From assembly GCA_026770585.1 (NCBI GenBank), contig MU646738.1, positions 326,628 through 340,509 on the forward strand: 13,882 nt of DNA, in the 5' to 3' direction. The DNA is from Baffinella frigidus (lineage: Eukaryota; Cryptophyceae; Cryptomonadales; Baffinellaceae). Below the pieces are notes generated by a model. That model saw only the letters and a list, made by a program, of their open reading frames with translations, made no database searches and was not told the origin of the DNA. The stretch's first letter is position 1, and every line of letters starts with the position of its first letter. The translations under genes and the position numbers were made by a program. This document shows positions 1-6,514 of the stretch, piece after piece.

Positions 1-137
1 TTGAATAACCCATAAGCGACAAGACCTAGGACCCTACGGTAGGCAACCCGTAGGGACATAGGGGGGGTTCTTACGGATAAAGTAAGGGAAAGGTGGCCCG
101 ATTTGGGTCGAAAATCCCTTCGTGGCCCGCTGTGTGG
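1..137. mobile_element. Family A MITE, copy 1, cut by the window edge
   Basis: This is the right part of a repeat also present at 9264-9542 and 11032-11193. All three share the core CCTAGGACCCTACGGTAGG, a run of G before TTCTTACGG or TTCCTACGG, and a right end reading CCCGCTGTGTGG (CTGTGAGG in copy 2). In the complete copies the left end (CCACACAGCAGACTTCGAAG or similar) is the inverted repeat of the right end, which makes this a terminal-inverted-repeat element. The left terminus of this copy lies outside the window. No coding capacity is seen. No target-site duplication could be fixed for this family. Confidence 0.75.
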
Positions 138-155
138 GCTTCGCCGAACGAATGA

Positions 156-193
156 CTGACCACGCCAGGTCATAAGTTGTAATTGCATTTTAC
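156..193. repeat. Short dispersed repeat (CACGCCAGGTCATAAGT)
   Basis: The stretch beginning CACGCCAGGTCATAAGT and running into AATT-CATTTT recurs at about 9024-9057. Neither copy shows clear ends, so this is probably a remnant of a larger dispersed repeat. The next 200 bases to the start of the foldback at 394 hold no gene that I can support. A piece at about 362-388 (CACACGAGAATGCTAGAGG) recurs near 12965 with one difference. Confidence 0.5.
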
Positions 194-393
194 CATACGG
201 TGTTCGAGTAAATTTGATTCTACCCGGGAAACACGCCAAACGTGTTGGGAATTGGAGCTCTTTGCCGCCGGAGTTCTAAAAATCTGTACCACGATAAGCA
301 ATTTCGATAATTTTAGCGAGAACGAGTGTGTCAGAAAATCTCACGTGTGGCCTTGCGCGGTGCCACACGAGAATGCTAGAGGGGCCTACGCTC

Positions 394-568
394 TAGAGCG
401 CTGTGCAGAGAAGTTGGCCACGGGAAATAATGGGAAGTCGAGAAATTGGAGCCATTTTGGCAACTTTTGAGAAATTTAGTACCATGAATTTCTCAAAAGT
501 GGACGAAATGGCTCCAATTTTCCCATTTTCCCATTTTTCGGTGGCCAACTTCTCTGCACAGCGCTCTA
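394..568. mobile_element. Family G foldback MITE with TA flanks
   Basis: The two halves form one long imperfect palindrome. The left arm begins GAGCGCTGTGCAGAGAAG at 396 and the right arm ends as its complement at 566. Inside, GAAATTGGAGCCATTT pairs with AAATGGCTCCAATTTT and CTTTTGAGAAATT pairs with AATTTCTCAAAAG. TA dinucleotides at 394-395 and 567-568 fit a TA duplication of the Tc1/mariner type, but two bases are weak evidence. It encodes nothing convincing. Only one copy is in the window. Confidence 0.7.
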
Positions 569-826
569 CCCAGGCTGAACCGCACTGGGTTTTTCTCCGT
601 GCCGGTTCCTAACCACGCAGGATTAGAAGGCGGGTATTCAAAAGTCATTGTTTTCGGGGAAATAGGTATTCAAAAGTCAATTTCCAGCAGAAAACGGCTC
701 CAAGAACGGACCAATGGCTCCAAGACCGGACCTGGAATACCCTACCCACGAGCCTGGCGTGGTCTGGGGCAGGGTTGGATTGGATTACTCGGAATTACTC
801 GTTGGTTGGTACCCACGAAACAAGTC
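569..826. other. Gene-free spacer with short direct repeats
   Basis: No gene is supported here. GGTATTCAAAAGTCA (or a near copy) occurs twice at about 632 and 665. GGCTCCAAGA is repeated at about 695 and 716. These look like remnants of small tandem duplications. Confidence 0.4.
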
Positions 827-976
827 TTATCTCAGAAAAGGAGTTCTAAAACTCGTTTTCTTAAGTCCATTCTCCTTCAAATATGTCAACTTATGCGTAG
901 AGAAAAGAATAAGTTGACATATTTGAAGGGGAATTGACTTAAGAAAACGAGTTTTAGAACTCCTTTTCTGAGATAA
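827..976. mobile_element. Family H foldback element, 68-bp arms
   Basis: Left arm 827-894 and right arm 909-976 are inverted copies with two mismatches, separated by a 14-nt loop. The first 41 bp of each arm are identical in inverted orientation, starting TTATCTCAGAAAAGGAG. AGTC flanks both sides (823-826 and 977-980), which suggests a 4-bp target duplication. A TA duplication just inside the ends is an alternative reading. A transcript from either strand would fold into a long double-stranded hairpin. ATGTCAACTTAT in the arm also appears in the repeat-rich area near 11264. Confidence 0.75.
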
Positions 977-1082
977 AGTCAAGAGATGTGGGACAGACCA
1001 CTTTTCAAAAGGCCAAGGGGCCTCTCGAGTATCAACGAGGTCCTTTCTGAGGGTAATACAGAACAAGGTGTGGGACTGACCT

Positions 1083-1238
1083 CTAGCTCTGTCCCACTTG
1101 ATTTGGGCTCCCCATAAATTCGCCCCCCCCAATTTTACAGGCAAATTTTGACACCCCCCCCCCCCCGTGAAATTTACCCGTAAAATTTCGGGGGGGGCGA
1201 ATTTATGGGGAGCCCACATCCAAGTGGGACAGAGCTAG
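1083..1238. mobile_element. Family I MITE, copy 1, 5-bp target duplication
   Basis: The TIRs begin CTAGCTCTGTCCCACTTG and continue through GGGCTCCCC, ATAAATTCGCC and a run of C, with the complement at the right end. The element is flanked by GACCT at 1078-1082 and again at 1239-1243, a perfect 5-bp duplication. A second element with the same TIR start lies at 13234-13362, flanked by a different perfect 5-bp repeat (AGGGT). The interior carries poly-C runs. On the minus strand this copy supplies the end of the gene at 1203-2006. Confidence 0.85.
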
Positions 1239-2006
1239 GACCTGCTGGTCCTCCGCGGCGTGCGCTCCCGCATCCCCGAGCGCATCCCGCGGCCTCCAGG
1301 CAGCCCGCCTACTTGCGCCCGCTGCCTGCTGCATCCCCCCCTTCTCCACTCCAGCAGAGGGGTATGAGGTGGGAAGGGCCTCGCCCGCGAACCCAGGGGT
1401 ATGCTGGGCGGTCCAGCCGGGGCGCGTTTGCCACGGAGAAAATGTCTGAGAGGCAGCCGGACGGCACCCAGGAGGCAAGTTGAAAGTCGCCAACCAACCT
1501 TTCGCTGGGTCCTGCTGCTCTTCCTGCGAGGTGGGATGGCGTCAGGGGACGCACTCGTGTGGGATTAGTGCTGGCATGCATTTCACCGTAAGCCAAAGAA
1601 CATGGGGCAGGTTCCCCTCCCAGAAGCTGACCTTCCACGACGACGCCAGCGGAGCGTTGAAGTTGGCTTGGGCATATTCTCCGCCGGGCGCCTCATGCGC
1701 GAGGTGGACAGTGGAGCTGGGGTTCTGTGGTGCAAACTTCAGACCCCAGTCTCGGGGGTGCGTCGTTGAAGGGACCGCATCCCCCACCCACCCCCCATCC
1801 TTTAATGGTGATATAGATGTTCCTTCGTCCCCAGCTCCTGCAGCTGCCCCCCCAACCCCCCCAAACCAAAACTCCGGCTCCAAAACTGGGCCCGGCGAGG
1901 CCTCCCAGAAAAGGATGTCGCAGGGAGCCTCCACCTCATCAAGGGACTCGGCCGTTGGTGTGCGGCTCGCGTACAAGCTGTCGAGCCAGTCCTCGACTTC
2001 AGCCAT
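1203..2006 (-). CDS. Predicted two-exon protein of unknown function (246 aa)
   Basis: I do not recognise this gene. The start at 2006 is in a strong eukaryotic context (A at -3, G at +4; MAEVEDW). Exon 1 (2006-1587) gives 140 residues: an acidic, Trp-rich N-terminus, a Gly/Ala linker near residues 50-60, then a Trp/Phe/Pro-rich part. A predicted 63-nt intron (1586-1524) begins GTGAAA and ends ACCTCGCAG, with CTGAC in branch-point position. It contains an in-frame TGA, so it must be removed for the frame to continue. Exon 2 (1523-1203) adds 106 residues, including LPPGCRPAAS at about 156-165. That motif loosely recalls the LPxGxRP signature of some beta-sandwich tail or adhesin domains, too weak to assign. 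Codons 236-246 and the TAA come from the family I TIR, so the natural C-terminus is probably lost. The splice sites are predictions from sequence only. Confidence 0.5.
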
Positions 2007-2079
2007 TCTTGAGGAGCCCGAGGTGCAAAGTGAAAAAAAAGCCCTTGTCCCCCTAATAACCGATCTTAGAGGATAAGGT

Positions 2080-2131
2080 CTGAAGGGCCATGTGTTTTCA
2101 CATCAAATTGCGAAAACACGTGGCCCTTCAG
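2080..2131. repeat. Short inverted repeat (20-bp arms)
   Basis: CTGAAGGGCCATGTGTTTTC at 2080-2099 pairs with its complement at 2112-2131, with one mismatch and a 12-nt loop. It lies about 75 bp upstream of the minus-strand gene starting at 2006. It could be a tiny MITE remnant or part of that gene's upstream region. No target duplication is evident. Confidence 0.6.
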
Positions 2132-2566
2132 ATGACCAAGCATGGTTTTCGTGCACGTGCCTGTCTTCCGAGCTCATGTTGGAGGCGTTCTATGTATCTA
2201 TGTCAGCAGGATTTTCGTGTACAATGATACACGTACATATGTGTCGACCGCCGAATTTTCCCAGGCAAACGGACATGGGCCCCGCAACCTGTCTCAATTT
2301 GCTCCGATCGAAAATCTGAAAACGCCTCCAAGCAAAAAAAGTGCGCGGCCCTGTTGAAATGTGCTCTCAGATTTTGCGCAATTTTCCAGCGTCAAGTGGT
2401 CCCGGGGGGCCCCAAGTGCGTCAGGGAATGTCCGAGCAAATGACAATTTTCCCAGGATTGTAAATTTACATTTTTTTAGGGAAATTGTAAATTACTACTG
2501 GTCACGTCCATTTGGATGTTCCCTCTCAGATCTTTGCTCGGCTCACTTTTTTCAAACCCACACGAG
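2132..2566. other. Gene-free upstream region between divergent genes
   Basis: This stretch separates the minus-strand gene starting at 2006 from the plus-strand gene starting at 2567, so promoters of both could lie here. I see no certain TATA box or other element. AT-rich sequence near 2450-2500 (GTAAATTTACATTTTTTTAG) and a small imperfect dyad near 2216-2242 (GTGTACAATGATACACGTAC) are the only notable structures. Confidence 0.35.
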
Positions 2567-3469
2567 ATGGCGGAAGACTGTTCCTCTCCGCCGCGGGGGG
2601 GAAGGCCACCCGGGGGGGGCACGCGGGTGCATCCGAACGAGGAGATGGAGTTCGGGTCACCGCGCGCGGTGGAGCCGGCGTCGCCGAGCACCGCGCCCAG
2701 GGTGCGCGCTGCCGGGGGGAGGTGCGTTTCTCCGGACAAAGTCCAGCCAGTGCCTTTCTCCCCTGCACCTGCCCTTCCCGCCGGCACCCTGCCTTCCGCG
2801 GGGGACCACGCTGTTGGGCTCTCGCGGGAGCAGCTGGCCAACGCCTGCCGGGACTTGGTGCAGCACGCGCACCTCAAAGACGCGCGCGACCACCTCCTGC
2901 GGGCTGGCGTGATCCTCTTTGCCCTGACCTCAGCGACAGAGGCTCAGTGGCAGCTGAACCGCGACACAGTTCCGGCCCTTACCGACACATCGAAGGCAGC
3001 TCTGCGTGCAGACCTAGAGGGGCTGCATCTCTCGGCAGAGGAGGTGCAGGGGGTTCTTGACCGCGGCCTGGAGTCTGAGCAGCCATTCGCGGGGGCGGTG
3101 CGAGCTGACGTGTACAACATGACCACGATCGTGTGCCACAACGCTTGCGTGCTCGGGAGGAACGTCGGGGAGATCGCGGGCTACCTCTCGGATGCCTATC
3201 TCGAGGAGGTCGCCGGGCCTCCTGCCAAAGGCCTGCCCCTGATGGCCCGCCTTCCCTCTCCTTCCGATTCTGAGTACGGTTCTGAGCCTGGCGATTTCTC
3301 TGCCCCCGAGGGTCGGCCTCGTTCAACTTCTCCACCACCTCGAAAGCCGCGTCGTACGAGGGGTTCTCGCGCGCCATGCCGTTCTTCAGCAGCACCTCCA
3401 CCACCCAGTCGAACCACACCTTCATCTGCGCCGCCGTGCACCACCTGCGAAGGGGAGAGGGGGGATTAA
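2567..3469 (+). CDS. Unrecognised helical protein (about 300 aa), antisense to the pogo-like gene at its end
   Basis: I do not recognise the family. The start at 2567 (MAEDC) has a good context, with G at -3 and G at +4. The frame opens earlier, at 2516, but that start is less favourable. Residues 1-90 are Pro/Gly/Arg-rich and probably disordered. Residues of about 90-225 (from VGLSREQLANACRDL through YLSDAYLEEVAG) have regular amphipathic helix spacing and codon use typical of real coding. From about residue 245 (after SDSEYGSEPGDFSAPEG) the composition becomes Pro/Ser/Arg-rich and the frame lies opposite the exon of the minus-strand pogo-like gene. The last 55 or so residues, ending at the TAA in 3467-3469, may therefore be antisense shadow. 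A missed splice near 3300 is possible. No signal peptide or membrane segment is seen. Confidence 0.55.
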   Translation: MAEDCSSPPRGGRPPGGGTRVHPNEEMEFGSPRAVEPASPSTAPRVRAAGGRCVSPDKVQPVPFSPAPALPAGTLPSAGDHAVGLSREQLANACRDLVQHAHLKDARDHLLRAGVILFALTSATEAQWQLNRDTVPALTDTSKAALRADLEGLHLSAEEVQGVLDRGLESEQPFAGAVRADVYNMTTIVCHNACVLGRNVGEIAGYLSDAYLEEVAGPPAKGLPLMARLPSPSDSEYGSEPGDFSAPEGRPRSTSPPPRKPRRTRGSRAPCRSSAAPPPPSRTTPSSAPPCTTCEGERGD

Positions 3470-4745
3470 ATGGTCGGACACGCAGCCACCTCGCCCTCCC
3501 ACGGAAAGAATTGGCTGAGCAGCCGCAGACACTTGCAGAGGATCGGCTCTCAGGGAGGGGAGGGGAGGGCACGCACTTGTGCCGATCAGTCTCGAGCGCG
3601 GAGACGCAGCGCTCGCCCAGAACGTTGCGGTGGCGGTTCAGGAAGCCGCGGTACCACTCGTCCGACGGACGCCCGTTCTTGAAGGCGCCTGCAAGCGCAG
3701 TCCCCCGTGTCCAGCGCTCCACCATCCCCAGGAAGAGCGACCGCGTGATCTGCACCCGGTAGGCGCGGAACGACTGCGCCCACTTCACCATCCGCAGCTC
3801 CTGCTCGAGAGGGAGCACAGTCGGGTGGCCACGCGGTGCAGGCGCCGAGCCCGGAGCCTTCCGGTGCTGCTTGCGCAGAGCGGAGGAGCTGATCTTGATG
3901 TGCGCCGCCTCCAGCTCTGCCCGACCATCCCCGGAGGAGAGCGTCTTGGCAGCCATCCTCAGCTGGACATCCCTCCGGAGCTCTTGATCTGCGGCCGAGG
4001 CTGCGGGCTGTCGCTTCCGCTTCCGCTGCTTGCCAGCAGGCGTAGCCCTCTCTGGGAGCGAGTGCGCCTGCTCCTTACAGGCGGGCAGGAGGAACGGGCG
4101 CAGGTACGGAGGGAGTCCGAACTCACCACGCTCCGTGGCACCACCGGTGGCGAGGTCCTCCAGCGCTCCGGAGACCTCAGCGAGCGCGCATGCAGCGCGG
4201 CGCACGCTCTTGGCACTGCAACCGAAGTGCTCCGCGATCACCTCCGTGCATGTCTTCTCCAGGACCTCGCGGTGCATGCAGTACTCCACGGCCGCCTTGC
4301 CAACCCTGCGGGGGTCGCTGGGCGGCTTCGGGACGGCAGACACGGCCCGCTGGCGCCGCCCCAGCTCAAGGGACCCAGCTTGCGCGGTGCCATCTTGAGG
4401 GGCCGAAGATGGCGATCCTGCATGGGGCACAGCCGCGCCGTCCGCCCGCCCCGCGCCCTGCCCTTCAGGAATGTCACTAGACACACCCTCCCCTGTGGAG
4501 CCGTGCTGCGGCGCAGGCGCTTCGCCGCCCCCCAGCCCCGGCGCCACCACTTGTCCGAGCACTTTTTCAGCTCCGACGAAATTTGCCTCCCCAACACCAG
4601 CCACCACCGCGCCGTCCGCGCGCTCCGCCGCCTGCCCTTCGGCACCCGCCCCCAACACACCCTGCCCCCCGCATCCGGGCTGCGCCACGGGCTGCGCGCC
4701 GCCCCCAGCGCCCGGGGAGCCCCCATGTCCGACCTGCTGGGACAT
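2979..4745 (-). CDS. Pogo/Tigger-type transposase-derived DNA-binding protein, DDE domain missing
   Basis: The start at 4745 is the first Met after an in-frame TAA. Residues 1-135 are Gly/Ala-rich. An HTH-like segment lies at about 146-186 (IAEHFGCSAKSVRRA), a basic NLS-like KQRKRKRQ at 239-246, and a second psq-like segment at about 262-296. At about 305-390 is a clear HTH_CENPB-type domain: RGHPTVLPLEQE, then NGRPSDEWYRGFLNRH, then SALETDRHK. This arrangement is typical of the N-terminus of pogo, Tigger, Jerky and CENP-B proteins. A predicted intron at 3576-3445 (donor GTGCGT, acceptor CCCCTTCGCAG, 132 nt) has no in-frame stop. Splicing gives K390-WCTAAQMKVWFDWVVEVLLK, where the family has its pre-catalytic linker. 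After NEADP (about 3300) the frame stays open to 2979 but looks like antisense of the plus-strand gene. No FNxDET-like catalytic motif is visible. It is either a truncated transposase or a domesticated DNA-binding protein. Confidence 0.75.
   Translation of the reverse strand: MSQQVGHGGSPGAGGGAQPVAQPGCGGQGVLGAGAEGQAAERADGAVVAGVGEANFVGAEKVLGQVVAPGLGGGEAPAPQHGSTGEGVSSDIPEGQGAGRADGAAVPHAGSPSSAPQDGTAQAGSLELGRRQRAVSAVPKPPSDPRRVGKAAVEYCMHREVLEKTCTEVIAEHFGCSAKSVRRAACALAEVSGALEDLATGGATERGEFGLPPYLRPFLLPACKEQAHSLPERATPAGKQRKRKRQPAASAADQELRRDVQLRMAAKTLSSGDGRAELEAAHIKISSSALRKQHRKAPGSAPAPRGHPTVLPLEQELRMVKWAQSFRAYRVQITRSLFLGMVERWTRGTALAGAFKNGRPSDEWYRGFLNRHRNVLGERCVSALETDRHKCVPSPPLPESRSSASVCGCSANSFRGRARWLRVRPFNPPSPLRRWCTAAQMKVWFDWVVEVLLKNGMARENPSYDAAFEVVEKLNEADPRGQRNRQAQNRTQNRKEREGGPSGAGLWQEARRPPRDRHPRGSPRSPRRSSRARKRCGTRSWSCCTRQLAPPPRMAAQTPGRGQEPPAPPLPRDAAPLGLHAELPSMCR
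3445..3576 (-). other. Predicted 132-nt in-frame intron in the pogo-like gene
   Basis: On the minus strand it starts GTGCGTGCC and ends CTCTCCCCTTCGCAG, with a long pyrimidine tract. Its length is a multiple of three and it has no in-frame stop, so an unspliced message would read through 44 low-complexity residues. Removal joins the HTH_CENPB domain to a sensible continuation (K390 then WCTAAQMKVWFDW). The minus-strand gene at 1203-2006 has a predicted intron with the same CGCAG end. Confidence 0.6.
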
Positions 4746-4804
4746 TTAGGCGGCCTGGGAATTTAGGACGGTTCACACATATTTGTTTCAGCCTGGGGTT
4801 TCCG

Positions 4805-4829
4805 CCGCGGCGGCGCCCCGCCGCCGCGG
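4805..4829. promoter_or_regulatory. GC-rich hairpin upstream of the pogo-like gene
   Basis: CCGCGGCGGCG at 4805-4815 pairs perfectly with CGCCGCCGCGG at 4819-4829 around a 3-nt loop. It lies 60 bp upstream of the minus-strand start at 4745, so it would fall in the promoter or 5' leader. Its role is inferred from position only. Confidence 0.5.
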
Positions 4830-4842
4830 GTTGCGGGGCGCT

Positions 4843-4912
4843 ACGAGCCTCGTACGAAGCTTCGTACGAAGCTTCGTACGAAGAAGCTTCGTACGAGGCT
4901 CGTACGAGTACG
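4843..4912. promoter_or_regulatory. Array of five CGTACG palindromes
   Basis: CGTACG occurs at 4851, 4863, 4875, 4890 and 4901 (spacing 12, 12, 15 and 11). Most are embedded in TTCGTACGAAGC, and the whole block from GCCTCGTACG to CGTACGAGGC is an imperfect palindrome. It lies about 100-160 bp upstream of the pogo-like start. Regular spacing near the helical repeat suits a multi-site binding platform. A remnant of satellite DNA or a cruciform is the alternative. Confidence 0.5.
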
Positions 4913-5581
4913 CCCACCGCGCCGCTGAGCGGACCGCTTCCGCGGATCCCGCGCCCCTGTTGCAAAAGCTGTGAAAATAATCTGCCTGTGAAAATTAGCC
5001 TCTCGCTACATACAACGATATTTGCGAGAAAACCGACCATCAGGCGGCGGTGGGAAGAAATATGGCAGCGAAAAGTGCTTATTACCGAAAACCTTCGGCG
5101 CGATGATCAATTGGATGAAGTTGAGCGGAGCAGGATTCTGATGTACAGTTCATTGACCAACTTTTCGCGGCGCATCTTTTGGGCTAATATATTCCTGTGC
5201 GATTCTGCCTGTAAAGACTGATACCCGACACTGCCATTTCCCACCCAAATCATATATTTCAGAGCTCAATCCGCGCGCTCCCCGCTGTCTCCCGCCCTAT
5301 CCGCGCGCGGCACGCTCGCAAGGTGCCAATGGGCTTGCTTCAACACTAGTCTGCCCTGCAGGTGGAGGGTCATGCCGCTGCCCGCCCCCCCGCTGCCGGA
5401 ATTGGCCGCCCAGACCCCGGATTCTTGACCATGGAATAGGCATGGAGGAGCCAACAAGGACCAGCAATGCGAGCAGGGGCGCTATGCGAGCAGGGGCGCG
5501 CGAACGCAATGCGAGCGGGGGCTCCTCTTCATGAGGTCAGATCCCGCGTCTGAAATTGGAGCCGTTTGTCGCACGGAGACT
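4913..5581. other. Gene-free stretch with a small tandem repeat
   Basis: I see no gene that I can support. An open frame running to 5221 has no domain, and its first part is a translation of the CGTACG array, so I do not call it. At about 5465-5520 the motif ATGCGAGCAGGGGC (or GCGGGGGC) occurs three times in tandem, partly separated by GCGCGAACGCA. Confidence 0.4.
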
Positions 5582-5756
5582 CACCTAGCTAGGGTTGTGT
5601 CTCGAAAAATTCCTCGAGACTCGAGAAATGGATAAACGGCTTCGAGAAACGAGGTTCGAGACTCGAGAAATCTCGAGACTCGAGAAATTCTTCGAGAAAT
5701 GAGAAATTTCGAGAAATGTGTCTGCATGTGCGTCACCAGTCTCCCCGGACGGGAAG

Positions 5757-5812
5757 GGCCCTATGGTGGTCCTGGGGGTGGGGCAGTTTCTTATGAGCGA
5801 GGTACCCCTGTA
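5757..5812. mobile_element. Family B MITE fragment (right half)
   Basis: This piece has the second half of the family B core (GGGCCCTATGGTGGTCCT), then GTTTCTTATGAGCGAGG and TACCCCTG, with TA at 5811-5812. The left TIR is absent. It lies inside the hAT-like element, 37 bp before a complete family B copy. Confidence 0.8.
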
Positions 5813-5847
5813 CGGCACAGATCCTAGCGTGATGCGTTGTCTCTCTC

Positions 5848-5970
5848 TACAGGGGTACCTCGCTTCTAAGAACCCCCCCCCCCCCCCTAGGACCACCGTA
5901 GGGCCCTAGGCATAGGGCTACTGTAGGGTTCTAGGAGGATGCGCTTTCTTATGAGCGAGCTACCCCTGTA
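5848..5970. mobile_element. Family B MITE, full copy in the hAT-like element
   Basis: The element is 5850-5968 (119 bp) with TA on both sides (5848-5849 and 5969-5970). The left TIR starts CAGGGGTACCTCGCTTC and the right ends GAGCGAGCTACCCCTG. It is 2 bp longer than the other full copies, with a long poly-C run in the left arm. Being nested in the hAT-like element, it inserted after that element arrived. Confidence 0.9.
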
Positions 5971-6002
5971 GATGTAGGGCTGCAGAGAGGCGGGGGGCTC
6001 AC

Positions 6003-6101
6003 CGCTTCCTCCTCGTGGTCATGGTTCGACCGAGGGCCCTCCCCATCCTCCACCACCATCACCTCCTCCTCCTCCACCGGCATGGAAGAACCGCCGCTCA
6101 T
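6003..6101 (-). pseudogene. Exon-like coding piece carried in the hAT-like element
   Basis: On the minus strand, ATG at 6101 opens 33 codons (MSGGSSMPVEEEEVMVVEDG, then EGPRSNHDHEEEA) of acidic, disordered-looking protein. It ends exactly at a strong splice donor, GCG followed by GTGAGC, at 6003/6002. That is the shape of a first coding exon. Downstream on this strand come only family B sequence and the CTCGAG array, with no obvious second exon. It may be a host-gene exon captured by the element. The alternative is a chance open frame on the complement of CCTCCTCCT-rich sequence. Confidence 0.35.
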
Positions 6102-6379
6102 CGCGGAGCCTTCACACGAGATCCAAATCGGGGGAAAGTTTTTTTTGCCCGGACGGATCCGCCTCGGGACTGACGGGCCCGCCTCAGGACTGGTGTTGCA
6201 GTGCACAAGCGGACGCACCTAGTCATTCTCTCTCTCTCTCTCTTCTCTGGAATTCATTTCTCGAAGAGTGAGGTTCGAGACTCGAGAAATTATTTCTCGA
6301 GGAACGAGGCTCGAGACTCGAGACAAAAAGCTTCGAGACGCAACCCTACACCTAGCCGGGCCGTGCGATGTCCGATCGA

Positions 6380-6441
6380 AAATTTGACCTGTGATTCACC
6401 GAGCCCTCGCCGAGGGCTCGGTTAAACACAGGTCAAAGTTT
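6380..6441. repeat. Hairpin with about 25-bp arms
   Basis: AAAATTTGACCTGTG followed by CACCGAGCCCTCG pairs with CGAGGGCTCGG and then CACAGGTCAAAGTTTT, with few mismatches and almost no loop. It begins 24 bp after the hAT-like element. It could be a very small foldback element. No target duplication is clear. Confidence 0.6.
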
Positions 6442-6514
6442 TGAAAAATTCGAAATCAGCGAAGAAGAGCGAGTCTCCGCAACCTTAGAGGATCTCGGGC
6501 TCCAAGACCCACTT

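Larger units (their letters stand above)
5582..6356. mobile_element. Non-autonomous hAT-like element with perfect 8-bp target duplication
   Basis: The element spans 5590-6348 (759 bp). Its TIRs read TAGGGTTGTGTCTCGAA on the left and the complement of TAGGGTTGCGTCTCGAA on the right, one mismatch in 17. Both sides are flanked by CACCTAGC (5582-5589 and 6349-6356), a perfect 8-bp duplication. hAT elements make 8-bp duplications and have ends of the type (C/T)A(A/G)NG, which TAGGG fits. Both subterminal zones (5605-5715 and 6250-6330) are packed with CTCGAG palindromes and TTCGAGACTCGAGAAAT-like units, comparable to the repeated transposase-binding sites inside Ac ends. No transposase is encoded. 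It carries one and a half family B MITEs and an exon-like coding piece. Confidence 0.85.

Noticed and set aside
449-463. GAGCCATTTTGGCAACT resembles part of the dinoflagellate spliced-leader sequence
   Set aside because: Only GCCATTTTGGC matches, which is itself a small palindrome. It lies inside the arm of foldback G with no leader end or donor in the right place.
1480-2076. 198-codon plus-strand frame
   Set aside because: It lies opposite the minus-strand exon, which has a better start context and a splice structure. This is not fully excluded, since neither strand has a recognised domain.
2979-3300. C-terminal 107 residues of the pogo-like frame as a real domain
   Set aside because: Composition is Arg/Pro/Ser-rich, it lies exactly opposite the plus-strand coding region, and it lacks any DDE-type motif.
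3579-4766. 395-codon plus-strand frame
   Set aside because: It is the antisense shadow of the HTH_CENPB coding region, which has a clear domain on the minus strand.
4583-5221. 212-codon plus-strand frame including a YEASYEAS repeat
   Set aside because: The repeat is a translation of the CGTACG array, the first part is antisense to the pogo-like gene, and the rest shows no domain.
5590-6348. CTCGAG-rich zones as bacterial-type operators
   Set aside because: They lie symmetrically within an element with TIRs and an 8-bp duplication, so subterminal transposon repeats explain them better.
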